Shown piece by piece: positions 1 to 10,147 of a stretch of DNA of 64,000 nucleotides (position 1 is its first letter; every line of letters starts with the position of its first letter). The notes below the pieces were generated by a model that searched no databases, was not told the DNA's origin, and saw nothing but the letters and a program-made list of their open reading frames with translations. This DNA comes from Leptodactylus fallax (taxonomy: Eukaryota; Chordata; Amphibia; Anura; Leptodactylidae): NCBI GenBank assembly GCA_947044405.1, contig CAMRHE010000354.1, forward strand, positions 186,001 through 250,000, given 5' to 3'. The translations under genes and the position numbers were made by a program.

Positions 1-632
1 GCTGCGGTGGGTACCCTGCACCATATCTTTTGGACGTGCCCTCTCATCCTCGGTTTTTGGAGGGAGGTCAGGACTCTGACGACTGCTCTCTTTTTGCAAG
101 AGGTTCCTCTTGACCCTCTTCTTTATCTCCTGAACCTTCCCCCCAGACACCTGAGCAATAAGTCATCCAGGCTTTTCTTGCATCTTTGTACTGCAGCTAA
201 AACTCTCATAGCTAGAAACTGGAAGAAGGTGAGTCCCCCATCTAGTCTTGAGCTTGTGGCTAGAATGAAGGATGTGAGGAGTCTTGAATACCTGACTGCT
301 GGCCTACATAATTCACGGGAAGCCTTTGGGGCTATTTGGGCACCCTGGGACATGTATTGTACATTACAGGGTCTCTGATCTCTAGTCCTCTCCTTCCCTC
401 CCCCCCCCCTTCCCTTTGGTCCTACCCTTGTCTTCTTAACCCCTCCATTCCCCCCTCCCTTGTTCACTGCTTAATTTAAATGCATATTGCTTAAGGGGGA
501 GGAGGCAGATAGCCTCTATTTACCTCAATGCTTCCTGTTTGTTTGATTATTATTGTTTTTTTGTTTTTTCTTTATTCCTTGTTAATGAAAAATTTTTCAA
601 TAAAATTACAGTTATATAAAAAAAAAAATAAG
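1..632 (+). mobile_element. 3' end of an L1/Tx1-like LINE (ORF2 C-terminus plus 3' UTR)
   Basis: An open frame from the window edge to the stop at 376-378 encodes the C-terminal tail of a LINE ORF2. It has the pattern T-L-H-H-I-F-W-x-C-P followed by F-W-x-E-V that is typical of L1/Tx1-type ORF2 tails. A pyrimidine-rich 3' UTR follows, with AATAAA near 600 and a short A-rich tail at about 619-630. The endonuclease and reverse transcriptase lie outside the window or were never copied, so completeness cannot be judged. The assignment to L1 or Tx1 is by motif only. Confidence 0.75.
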
Positions 633-707
633 CTGAATCTGCTAATGATCTGCAGATAAATATCTCATGTGTATGGCCAATTCCAGTCAAAATTTTTGGT
701 ACCACTT

Positions 708-930
708 TTAAAGGGATTATCCACCTTTCTAATACTGATGGACTATTCTTAGGATAGGCCTTCAATTTTGGATCTGCGAGGATCATGACCGTGGGGTCCT
801 GGTTGTACTGGAACAGCAGGGCTCCCAGTGCTGTTTACATGCTGTACATCGTATAGTGGTGGGTTTAGGTACTGCAGTGTCTTCCCATAGACTTCAGTGG
901 GCACTGCTGCAGTACCTAAACCCACCACGA
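708..930. repeat. Palindromic MITE fragment
   Basis: The left part begins with TAAAGGGATTATCC and carries the 'aggatagg' block seen in many other elements of this window. It contains an inverted repeat at about 863-925 with arms reading TGGGTTTAGGTACTGCAG. The right terminus is missing or diverged. Confidence 0.5.
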
Positions 931-1280
931 TACAGATATTACGGATTTTGTGTCCCATATTCGTCCGTGTGCAGGAAACCTTAGCCAAGTGGCACACAAG
1001 GCAAGTAGAATAACCATAAAGGCATTAGAAAGAAATTCTTTGAGGATAAGGGCACATGTTAGGAGCTGTTGATGCAATGTTTAAGGTCAGGACGGGTGTA
1101 GATTGTAAAGGATGAAAAACTATAAAGAACAGATGTTTTTTTTCTTCAGTTCACTCATGGTTTTAGCTTCAAAAACTGCATCAATAAAACCTGAACGTGT
1201 GTCTTTACTCTAAGTTCTTATCAATTCCTTATCTCCAGGAACAGGCTCACCCACCTCCTGAAGACTGCAAATACTTCTTT

Positions 1281-1504
1281 AAGGCTACAGCCCCACGTTG
1301 CGGAAACGCAGCTTTTTTTGGTTGCATATTTTGCTGCGTTTTTTTGAGCCAAAGCCAGGAGTGGATTGAGCAGAAGGTAGAAGTATAAGAACTTCCTATA
1401 TATTTCCCATTCCATTTGTAGCCATTGTTGGCTTTGGCTCAAAAAAAACCGCAGCAAAATCTGCAACAAAAAAAGCTGCGGTTCCGCAGTGGGGCCACAG
1501 CCTC
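1281..1504. repeat. Fold-back MITE with long inverted repeats
   Basis: The left arm starts AGGCTACAGCCCCACGTTGC. The right arm is its imperfect reverse complement, ending at about 1504. The arms include matched runs over the GCAGCTTTTTTTG block. No coding capacity was seen. Confidence 0.7.
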
Positions 1505-1619
1505 ATCATCTGGTCATAAAGTCAGTTTTTTGTCTGCTGTTAAATAATGGGTTTTGTTTTTGCCCTCTTTCTAAGAATATTATATGGGACATCCAGACTG
1601 ACAATATCTGAGAGACTCC

Positions 1620-2649
1620 ATGTGCAGGCTATACCATACTTGAGAATCTGTGTTCTGCCATGTTGTGTCCTCCTATGGGAATGTACCCTCTCCTGTATAT
1701 GATGTTGCATTGATTGGTATATACGGACATGATGCCCTTATCGTTGCATAAGGTTTTGTGACAGTGAGAAAAACATTGAAATTTTGGGTCCATACCCAGA
1801 AACTTCCCAGATCTCAATCCCATTGAGATCCTGTGGTTGATCCTCAAAAAGTGGGCAATTTGCCAAAGTCTTGAAATATAAGGGTCAGCGCTAGAGATGG
1901 GCATCTTCTGGGCATCCTCATGATGTCCAGTGGTCCTCTGGTGTCCCCTTAAGGATTGTGGCAGACATCACGCATCATTTGGGGCGCACTGACATAATGA
2001 CACTGGGTCACAGCAAAGGGACCACCAGCCAGACCCCACGAAGATGCCTAGAAATGGTAAGTATAACTGTTTTGTTATTTTTACTCATCTCCCCTGGCCA
2101 TTCTCGCGACGTTCAGTGGTCCTCTGGCGTCCTCTTCAGGCCTCTTGCAGACATCACATGGCCAGTGGTCACCGCTGAGGCCTGTGATTGGGCCTTAGTG
2201 GTCACATGCCAAGTGCTGACATCATGACACTGAGTCACAGCTAAGGGACCATGAGCCGGATGCCGTGAGGATGTTTTATTATTTTTACTCACCTTCCCTG
2301 GGCCTAGACTTAGGAGAACCCCCTGGGGCCTGGGCTTAGGAGACCCCAGAGTATAATAGTGTTTCATGGGTGATGAACCCCAAAAGTTTCGAGGTCAGGT
2401 AGAGCCTGAAACTTCTGGAAAATTCGTAAAAGTCCGTTTCAATCCAAATCGGTTCTCTCATCCCTAGTCAGCACTATAGATATTGAAATTCTTGAAAGTC
2501 AATAAAAGTGTAAAAAACTTATGAAATGCTTAGAATTGTACTCTGGTAACCATAGAAACATCTGACTAAAAGATCTAAAAACAGTAAAGTAGCAAAGGTT
2601 GTGTAAACCAAAAGTTGTGTCAATCTGAAAACTTTTGGGTACGACAGTA
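1620..2649 (+). mobile_element. Decayed Tc1-like transposon, split by a hAT-type MITE
   Basis: At about 1793-1875 a frame reads N-F-P-D-L-N-P-I-E-x-L-W, the catalytic-glutamate motif of Tc1/mariner DDE transposases. After the 1892-2466 insertion the sequence resumes with a Tc1-type 3' region and ends at 2615-2649 in an inverted-repeat-like terminus. That terminus, read on the minus strand, starts TACAGTCGTACCCAAAAG. The N-terminal transposase domain and left terminal repeat are not recognisable, so the left boundary is approximate. The copy is non-functional. Confidence 0.6.
1892..2466. mobile_element. Non-autonomous hAT-type element with imperfect 8-bp target duplication
   Basis: The ends read TAGAGATGGGC and CTCATCCCTA. 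The flanking octamers are GTCAGCGC (1884-1891) and GTCAGCAC (2467-2474), one mismatch. The interior carries the GAGTATAATA, CACTGAGTCACAGC and TGTGATTGGGCC blocks also seen at 5829-6424 and 45975-46560. It has no transposase ORF and interrupts the Tc1 remnant. Confidence 0.65.
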
Positions 2650-2821
2650 GAAAAGCTGGAAACACCAATTTACGACTAGCCCTGTCTTGTCTGCCTAAGA
2701 ATTGTGAGGTACAGATGTTAGTAAAATTCTTTATTATTCAGTAAATTTTTCAGGGTGAAGAAAATTTTTACTGATTTGTTAAGAACTTTAATTAAAAATG
2801 CATTTAAATAAAAAACACTAA

Positions 2822-2894
2822 CGCCCGAACAGGGACTTGAACCCTGGACCCTCAGATTAAAAGTCTGATGCTCTACCGACTGAGCTATCCGGGC
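2822..2894 (-). tRNA. tRNA-Lys (anticodon TTT)
   Basis: A 73-nt cloverleaf on the minus strand. The acceptor stem GCCCGGA pairs with TTCGGGC, with discriminator G. The A box is TAGCTCAGTCGG, the anticodon loop is CTTTTAA with anticodon TTT, and the B box is GGTTCAAGTCC. No intron is present. A run of T residues follows within about 10 nt on the minus strand, as expected for a Pol III terminator. The sequence agrees with vertebrate tRNA-Lys(TTT). An identical copy lies at 3094-3166 on the same strand. Confidence 0.97.
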
Positions 2895-3093
2895 TCCTGT
2901 TATTTCCTGTTTTTGGCTCTTATTGTAAACATGTGCAAAAGTGAAAGAACCTCCAGGCAGTTTCCCAGCTTTAATATGTTTACTTTTCTACACTCACATA
3001 AAGAAACAACCAGGACGAGAACAATTGTCTGCACGAATTATGGAGGTCCTTTCTGGAAATATACAGTGTAAAAATATTGAAAAGTAAGGATAT

Positions 3094-3166
3094 CGCCCGA
3101 ACAGGGACTTGAACCCTGGACCCTCAGATTAAAAGTCTGATGCTCTACCGACTGAGCTATCCGGGC
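3094..3166 (-). tRNA. tRNA-Lys (anticodon TTT), second copy
   Basis: The 73-nt sequence is identical to the copy at 2822-2894 and in the same orientation, starting 272 bp away. Minus-strand sequence downstream contains TTTT within about 15 nt. The flanks differ between the copies beyond the first bases, so only the tRNA itself is closely conserved. Confidence 0.97.
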
Positions 3167-3353
3167 TCCTTAAAGTTTTTGTTGTTGTACGTGGCTGCCC
3201 TTTTTTTTTCCAAGAAGTTTGACATTGACTCTAAGTAAAAGGGTATTTCTAGACAACTTTGGCATTTCCTTCCCTCATTTCTTTCCTCAGTAAGTGTCAC
3301 TGGAAGATTCCAATGGCTGAAGGACCTGACAATGGGATTCAACTATAGTCAAT

Positions 3354-3653
3354 TTAAAGGGGTCGTCCGGGGACTTTAAATTTACTTACTTGATCCAGCG
3401 AAGGATCATAATGGGAATGTGGGTTATGGCCTCATTCTGACCCCTGGGTCACATGATCGGAAGTAGAGCTTTGACCCCTGGATCTCTCAAGTGTGCTATG
3501 AGGGCTGGGTTTACTATAGCCAGAAAGCCCCCATAGCACAGGTAATTACTTGTGAGATTGGGAGAGGGCTGATTCCAATCACGTGACCTGGGGGGTCGTG
3601 ACAAAGTCCATCATCAACATCAGGTAAGTGAACTCCCTAAGAACCCCCTTAAG
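3354..3653. repeat. Fold-back MITE (GGGGTCGTCC...GAACCCCC type)
   Basis: It begins TTTAAAGGGGTCGTCCGGGG and ends in an imperfect inverse near 3652. An internal hairpin lies around GCTATGAGGGCTGG and CCCCATAGC. Relatives lie at 16388-16790 and 61940-62256. Confidence 0.6.
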
Positions 3654-3812
3654 GGCTATTCCCCTCTCAAATCTCTGCCAAAATAGGAATAGCTGCTCCT
3701 AAGTCCCATCCCCTGGGGTTGGAATTATGGGAACAGTTGAGCATCCCTGATCCTTACAAAATACCCCACTTCTCATGATCGGTGATGGTCCCAGCTTTTT
3801 TGTAAAATGAGT

Positions 3813-5405
3813 TTAATAATAATAATAATAATAATAATAGTCCTTTAATAGTCCCACAGTGGGGAAATTCAGTGTGTTACAGCAGCAAAGATAAGATAAG
3901 ATAAGCAGATACAAATACAAATACAACATGTACAGGAATGTTCCAAGGTGAGAGGCATTACATTAATAGCAGACAGACAGATAGGACGTAGCAGAGGAGG
4001 GGGAGAGGGGGGATTTAACAGGCAGAGAGATATTTCAGTTCTCTGTGTGTAATGATCTCCGCTTAGGTCGGTGTTGGTTGTACAGCCTAACCGCGGTGGG
4101 GAGGAAAGACTTCCGATAGCGCTCCTTCTCACACCTAGGGTGGAGCAGTCGGTCACTGACAGTACTGCCCAGCGCAATCACAGTCTCATGCATGGGATGG
4201 GAGTTATTCTCCCGCATGGAGCTCACCACGGACAGTATCCTTCTGTCACCCACCACCTGCACTGGGTCCAGTGGGCTCCCCAGGACAGAGCTGGCCCTTC
4301 TAATCAGCTTGTCAAGTTTATTTCTGTCCCTGGTTGATATACTGCTCCCCCAGCAGGCCACTCCAAAGAAGATGGCTGATGCCACTACCGAGTTGAAGAA
4401 AGTCCTAAGAAGTGCCCCCCGGATTCCAAAGGCTCTCAGCTTCCTAAGCAGGTAGAGCCTGCTGTGGCCCTTCCTGTACAGGGCCTCCATATGATCTGCC
4501 CAGTCCAGCTTATTATTAAGGAGCAGACCCAGGTACTTATAGGTGTTCACAATCTCGATGCCCGTCCCCAGGATGTCCACTGGTTTTGGAGGACATCTGC
4601 CTTTACGGAAGTCCACCACCATCTCCTTGGTCTTCCCCGCGTTAATCTTCAGGTGGTTCTGGTGGCACCAGTCCACAAAAAAACGGTTCAGTTCTCTGTA
4701 CTCCTTGTCATCATCGTCTGTGATGAGGCCTACTATTGCAGAGTCGTCAGAATACTTCTGTAGGTAGCAGCTGGATGAGTTGCACCTAAAATCAGCAGTG
4801 TACAGTGTACCGTACCCTGAGGTGCCCCCGTATTACAGATCACGGTACCTGACACACAGTCTTGGGCTCTCACGTATTGAGGTCGATTTGTGAGGTAGTC
4901 TAGGATCCAGTTGGAGAGGTGGTGGTCCACTCCAGCAAGGCCCAGCTTGTCTCTCAGTAACCTGGGCTGTATGATGTTAAAAGCACTGGAGAAATCAAAG
5001 AACATTATTCTCACCGTGTTCCCTGGTTTTTCCAGGTGAGACAGAGCCCTGTACAGAAGGTGGATGATGGCATCATCTACCCCAATGCCCGGTCGATAAG
5101 CAAACTGGAGAGGGTCCATAGCGGGGCTCACTAGAGGGCGAAGATGTGTGAGAACCAATCTCTCTAAGATCTTCATCAAGTGGGATGTCAGTGCTACAGG
5201 TCTGTAGTCGTTGAGGTCCATAGGGTGAGGTTTCTTTGGAACTGGTACCACACAAGAAGATTTCCATAATTCAGGGACTATTTCCTGCCTCAGGCTCATA
5301 TTATACATATATGTAATTATACCACACAGCTGGTCCCCACAAGTCTTAATTAGCCTTGCACTGATGTCATCTGGCCCTGCGGCTTTAAAAGAGGAAATAA
5401 TCTTC
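3813..5405 (-). mobile_element. 5'-truncated L2-type LINE, copy A
   Basis: On the minus strand it runs from the start of the reverse transcriptase domain at about 5405 to a 3' UTR with a TAATAAT-type tail at 3813-3839. The 3' UTR contains the CCCCACTGTGGGACTATTAAAG block typical of vertebrate L2/CR1-like 3' ends. The endonuclease domain is absent, the usual 5' truncation of target-primed insertion. Copy B on the opposite strand (52693-53847) is highly similar. Confidence 0.85.
4035..5404 (-). pseudogene. L2 ORF2 reverse transcriptase, frameshifted
   Basis: The two open segments are 5404-4733 and 4676-4035. They cover an RT domain beginning A-A-G-P-D-D, then F-D-F-S-S-A-F-N and G-A-P-Q-G-T, followed by the thumb and C-terminal L-Y-N-Q-H-R-P region. 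Compared with copy B, 19 nt are missing just after the P-Q-G-T codons (near 4810), which shifts the frame. The catalytic box reads Y-S-D-D here, in the other frame. No upstream start remains because of the 5' truncation. The deletion makes it non-functional. Confidence 0.85.
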
Positions 5406-5572
5406 AAGAAGTCAAAATTTAAGTAACATTTATATCCGTCAACAAATGTGACAATTTAGGAGATTCCTAACTGTAATTTTAGCATAATAAATGAACATCA
5501 AGAAGAACTTCAAGAAGGGAGATCACATCTTGGCCTGGAGTGTTTCAAATTCTTCTTCTTCATTAGTAACTT

Positions 5573-5645
5573 GCCCGGCTAGCTCAGTCGGTAGAGCATG
5601 AGACTCTTAATCTCAGGGTCGTGGGTTCGAGCCCCACGTTGGGCG
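5573..5645 (+). tRNA. tRNA-Lys (anticodon CTT)
   Basis: A 73-nt cloverleaf. The acceptor stem is GCCCGGC...GTTGGGC with G-U pairs, the A box is TAGCTCAGTCGG, the anticodon loop CTCTTAA gives CTT, and the B box is GGTTCGAGCC. A T6 run starts 5 nt after the gene. It is identical to the copies at 50629 and 56400. Confidence 0.97.
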
Positions 5646-5828
5646 GAAGTTTTTTAATTTTTTTGTGAGGGATTTTCCCTTCAAATATTTAGCTTACTAA
5701 TTCTTAAATTCATTGTAGATATCTTTCATATGTCTATGAAATTAAAGTTCTACTGAGAATGAATCAGCTTGAAACCTTGACCAGGAAAGTGTGAATCCAG
5801 AAATTTTGGATGTGATCATTGATATCAG

Positions 5829-6424
5829 TAGAGATGGGTGGACCGCTTCGTCGAAGCCGAGTTCGCCCCAAATATCCCAAATTGTTAATTTTTTTTCACA
5901 AAACAGAATAATTGGGGGTTCATCTTGGATGAACTAAAATGGGTGCCGCAATATGCATTGCAGTACATTATTATACATTATATAGAGTATAATAGGAGGA
6001 GGCCCAGGGGAGGCTCAAAAAATAAAAAAACATTTTTTGGGCCTCCTCACAGTGTTCAAGGCTCTCCGGGTGACGTCATGTGTCCGGGGTTACTGCTGAG
6101 GCCTGTGATTTGGTCAGAACTGTCACATGGGCACACCGAGCAACATGGCATCGTGACTCTCGGTGTGCCCATGTCACCACTGAGACCAGGGTGCATGACG
6201 TGACCAAGGAGACTGAAAGAGAGTGCAGGACACCACGAGACAGTCCAGAAGAGGTGAGGGAAGGTGAGCACTCATGTTTTTCTTTACGCCTCTCTGAAGA
6301 GACCCTAGAGTATAATAATTTCACTTCCGGCTCTATCCCAACTTGTTCTACCCGAAATGAATCAGGGACCCGAGCCACCAGAACCCGAAAAGAAAAAAAA
6401 TCTTGGGAGGTTCGTCCATGTCTA
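5829..6424. mobile_element. Non-autonomous hAT-type element with perfect 8-bp target duplication
   Basis: The ends are TAGAGATGGGTGGACC and GGTTCGTCCATGTCTA, near-perfect inverted repeats. The octamer GATATCAG is duplicated exactly at 5821-5828 and 6425-6432. The 596-bp interior has inverted blocks (CACATGGGCACACCGAG and CTCGGTGTGCCCATGT) and no transposase. It is related to the element at 1892-2466. Confidence 0.8.
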
Positions 6425-6432
6425 GATATCAG

Positions 6433-7239
6433 CTACCTTTGCCCAATACCGGAGAGGAACAGAATAATAGCAAATTAAATTAGGGCCTCCACCCATTTCA
6501 CCCCCATATCAGGACAGGAGGAACAAGTGATTGTCTCTTTCTTCTTTCCACCACTTATAGAGGGCCAGATGTCCTCTCTATGGTTGGCTAACATTTTATT
6601 GCCTTGATAAAAAGAAGCTCTACACAGGTTCACACTGCCCAAGAGATGAGATCAAGTTCCTCATCTTCATAGACTGGGGAACAACTAAACTTCAGTAGAA
6701 GGTAAGTCTATTGCAGCTCCAGGTCAATCCACCCGAAATTTCAGATATTTTAGATATGACAACGCATTTTCAGCTGGGCTTGTTGTAGTACTAATGGGCA
6801 GATATTGCTTTCTGGTGGTCTACACTATGCTTGTCAACTTTTTGCTAAGAGAATGCAGGAGGCCCGGCACGCAAGATGCACCATGAAAATTTTTGGTGAC
6901 CACTCCCATTTTTTTTTTTTTTTTTTTACAAAACCCCACCCCCTTTGGGGCATAACATCCACTTTTTATTACATTTCACACCCTTTTTTTTCACATACAC
7001 ACAAAATGTGCCAGTCACACTCTTCTGTTGTGAAGTCTCTGGCACACAAAGTACCCACATGACATATAATATGAAGAAGCACTCTACTAGGACTAGGGGA
7101 TTTGCCCACTCTTCCACCCTTTTTGCAGGCACCTCCTTGAAATAGTTGGCTATTATGTGCTAGACATAAGTTTTCTTTCCAATGATCGCTTCCTCTAAAA
7201 GTCAGCAGACTTCCAAAAAATTGTTTTTCATAGTGTTGG
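6433..7239. other. Intergenic, no gene seen
   Basis: AT-rich unique-looking DNA with a T16 run near 6910. Short frames here have no recognisable domain. Confidence 0.5.
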
Positions 7240-7350
7240 CAAGGACAGTGTGTCTCATCATTTCCGATAGATTCAGCAAATCGGAGGGTAAAAACAGCAA
7301 ATATCTGGAGTCAGCGTTTTATATGGAAGCCGGAGATATCAGTAAATAAG
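7240..7350 (+). pseudogene. Relic of a third lectin-receptor promoter and first exon
   Basis: This block aligns by eye to the proximal promoter and exon 1 of the two lectin genes. Shared pieces, in order, are TCTCATCAT, GATTCAGCA, GGGTAAAAACAG in place of the TATA element GAGTATAAAAACAG, GTCAGCGTTTTAT, GGAAGCC, and GATATCAG. The TATA core is mutated (GGTAAAA), the start codon is missing and the donor GT is lost (GATATCAG followed by TAAATAAG). I found no matching downstream exons between here and CTL-1. It is best read as the broken remains of a third tandem copy. Confidence 0.6.
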
Positions 7351-8061
7351 TTAATAAGGCTGTAGTAAGAGAAGAAGAATATGCAGGTGCTGCTGACCAT
7401 GGTAAAGTCCATCAATCATTAACACAAGCCTTGTCCATAGGTGGCGTAGGCGCATTACATTTACCTGCACTGAGTATCGTATGACAGTACTTGGTAGCAT
7501 TGTAGCAGATACAGAGTAGGTCCTTCAGCAAGTACAGCCCCTCTCCTGTGGTGAGGAGGGGGTTGCATGAAGGCACTGATAGGCCACACGAATGTAACAT
7601 CTTGGCTGATGGTGGTGGAGGGAGCAATGAGCAGAGACAGAACTACTGCCATAGTGGCCATATCGGCTATTATGGGTCCTGTGGCCTTAGGGGGCCCGAC
7701 TCTGCCCCCAAGCTTTTTTTTTTTACCTGCTGGAGTAATCCATTACATGCCGGAGAAGATTTTTACTTACCTATCCCTGCTCCTGTCCACAGCCGCCTCC
7801 ACTTAGACCTCCAGTGGGCGCTGAACAACGTTGGTACGTGGCGTCCTGATGTTGTTCAGCTCCGTGACGTAATATGATGTAAAAAAACATCCGGTTTCAG
7901 GTGGTTATTGCTAGGGCAGATTTCAGTGGAAAATGTTCTTGGAAATTCAGCAATATGTCCGTCCCTCTTCTTTTCTTCTCTCTCCCACCATTACAGACTG
8001 GTTCACCAAAAAAAGGAATTTCTGGTGTTTCTTTGCTCTCAAAGGAAGACTCCCCCCTTTC
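7351..8061. other. Intergenic, no gene seen
   Basis: Short overlapping frames occur here but none has a recognisable motif. Confidence 0.45.
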
Positions 8062-8455
8062 CTTAAAGGGGTTGTCCTGGACCTCGAGGTAATTGATACT
8101 GATGACCTTTCCACAGGACCCCTGTTTTAGCTGCCAGAAGCCATTTACTAGGTATACAGCCAGAAACAGCTCTGCTCTTATTCAAGTGAATGGGTACCAG
8201 GCTGCAGTTCCAGGCGCCACCACTACAGTGTACAGTACAGAACTCCGTACACTGTATACAGCTTCCAGTCCATACACTTGAATAGGAGCAGGGCTGTTTA
8301 AAGTCATATACATAGTTTATGCTTCCAGTGTCCAAAACAGCTGATTTGGATGGAGTCTGGTGGCTATACTTGATATACTTGATCACTTTCTGATCTGGTA
8401 ATCGATATTGATCATCAGTATCAATTACCTTCAGGTCCTGAACAAATCCTTTAAA
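8062..8455. repeat. Fold-back MITE (TTAAAGGGGTTGTCC family)
   Basis: Starts CTTAAAGGGGTTGTCCTGGA and closes with an imperfect inverse at 8436-8455. The inner arms contain the ATTGATACTGATGACC block and its inverse. Relatives occur at 35041, 40187, 48097 and 58136. Confidence 0.7.
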
Positions 8456-8522
8456 AGACCCACAGAGGAAGGGTTCTGGTTTTTACTGTGGCAATCCCTA
8501 TAAGAACCTCATCACTAGGCAA

Positions 8523-8596
8523 GCCCGGCTAGGCTCAGTCGGTAGAGCATGAGACTCTTAATCTCAGGGTCGTGGGTTCGAGCCCCACGTTGGGCG
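8523..8596 (+). tRNA. tRNA-Lys (CTT) with one extra base in the D arm
   Basis: It matches the other three Lys-CTT genes except for an inserted G, reading TAGGCTCAG instead of TAGCTCAG, for a length of 74 nt. The extra base falls inside the A box and next to the D stem, so it may weaken Pol III recognition or folding. The anticodon arm, T arm and acceptor stem are unchanged. T runs follow about 10-30 nt downstream. It may be a marginal gene or a recently damaged one. Confidence 0.75.
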
Positions 8597-9084
8597 GATG
8601 CTATATTTTCTTTCTCTTTCTTTTTGCTCTCTAAATAATTTTTCATATATAATCTTTTATTGATTTTACAAAACAAGATAACTTTTGAACATTTCAGAGA
8701 CAACCAACATACATAGAAAACCATGATCCTCCCTGCCGGAGAGAGGAAGAAAATATAATATACAATAATAACCTTTCTTAAATTACGGATGACACATTTT
8801 AATACCTAAAAAATTGTGGGAAAGCTGCAATAAGATAATTATATTGTCTTCTTCATGCATTTTATTTCATTTTATTTTATTTTCATTTATTTATTTTTTA
8901 TTTATTATATTTATTTTATTTCATTTTATGCAAAATATATTAACAATAGTTCAACTTAGTGAAACCTCTCCAAAAGACCACCTCTTTGAGAAGACCCCCT
9001 TACCCAGGCCAGTAAAATAATCTATTAAATCTATAAGGAAAACCATGTCCCCCTAAATATAATAGTGGCAGACACTGTTCCCTA
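8597..9084. other. AT-rich intergenic DNA with (TTTTA)n-like tract
   Basis: Contains a TTTAT/TTTCAT simple repeat at about 8855-8935. No gene seen. Confidence 0.5.
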
Positions 9085-9300
9085 TAATAATAATAATATT
9101 ATTATTATTAACTTTATTTATATAGCGCCAACATATTCCGTAGCACTTTACAAATCAGAGGACACATGAACAGACAATGAGAGACATTTAAATGTGACAA
9201 AGAAATAAACATATAACACACTAGGAGTGAGGGCCCTGCTCGCAAGAGCTTACATTCTATGAGGAGATAGGGGGACACAAGAGGTCAGAGGGCTTGTTTG
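9085..9300 (-). mobile_element. 3' end of a LINE-like interspersed repeat
   Basis: On the minus strand it reads AGCTCTTGCGAGCAGGGCCC, then CGGAATATGTTGGCGC, TATATAAATAAAG and an (ATT)n tail. This is a common 3'-end module of non-LTR retrotransposons in fish and amphibians. The family was not determined. No coding part remains. Confidence 0.6.
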
Positions 9301-9609
9301 CTACCATGGTCCAGCCATCTTTTATCGATCAAAAGGTCTAGACAGGTGTGGAAAAGATGCTGCACAGTAAGAATGGTTTCAGAAATCATATATTTTTGTC
9401 AATTAACAAAATGGAGACAGTTTTGGAAGGACCTCGGCAGGGAGGTTGTTCTCGCCATCTTGGAGAACTAAGCACAGATCTTCTGTAGATGTAGGCTTGT
9501 AAATGCACATGGGTGTTGGTCTTATCGGGATGTTAGTTGTTCAATACAGTGATATTACATCCCACCTTGTGGCTCGAGTTATGATCTAAAGTGTTCTTTA
9601 AATGAGAAC

Positions 9610-9857
9610 CAAAAGCAGAGGAATCCAGAGATACTGATAGTATACAAAGCAGAGGGCCGAGGAATCCATCTAATCTCCTGTTAAACTACCGGTGGCCATA
9701 AAGGGAAAGGGAAATCCATTATTTCCCCTCATTCCAGAAAAGACATTGTATCTCATCATATCCTATTGATTCAGCAGACTGGAGTATAAAAACAGTAAAT
9801 GCATAAAGTCAGCGTTTTATCTAGAAGCCTGGACTGTGAGTATATCCGGAGAGACTG
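9610..9857 (+). promoter_or_regulatory. Proximal promoter and 5' UTR of lectin gene CTL-1
   Basis: A TATA element TATAAAAA lies at 9785-9792, 66 bp before the ATG. About 180 bp upstream of it aligns in order with the region before CTL-2, including GAATCCAG, TTCCAG, TTGTATCTCATCA, GATTCAGCA and CTGGAGTATAAAAACAG. The GTCAGCGTTTTATCTAGA block downstream of TATA is also shared. The transcription start is inferred at about 25-35 bp past the TATA box. Confidence 0.7.
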
Positions 9858-10013
9858 ATGGATACGCTGAGATCAGGTAATGCTGCCGTCTCTTCGCCTG
9901 TACCATATCGTATATGTCTAGCATAAGGAGAACTTATGTACTGCTCTGCTGTGACTATCTCTCTCTCATTTCTCTCTCTCTATCTCTCTATCTCTCTCTC
10001 TCTATCTATCCTC

Positions 10014-10045
<32 letters not shown>

Positions 10046-10069
10046 CTACATCTCTCTCTCTCTATCTAT

Positions 10070-10147
<78 letters not shown>

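Noticed and set aside
2868..3071. Frame starting inside the first tRNA-Lys
   Set aside because: It overlaps the tRNA gene and has no protein features.
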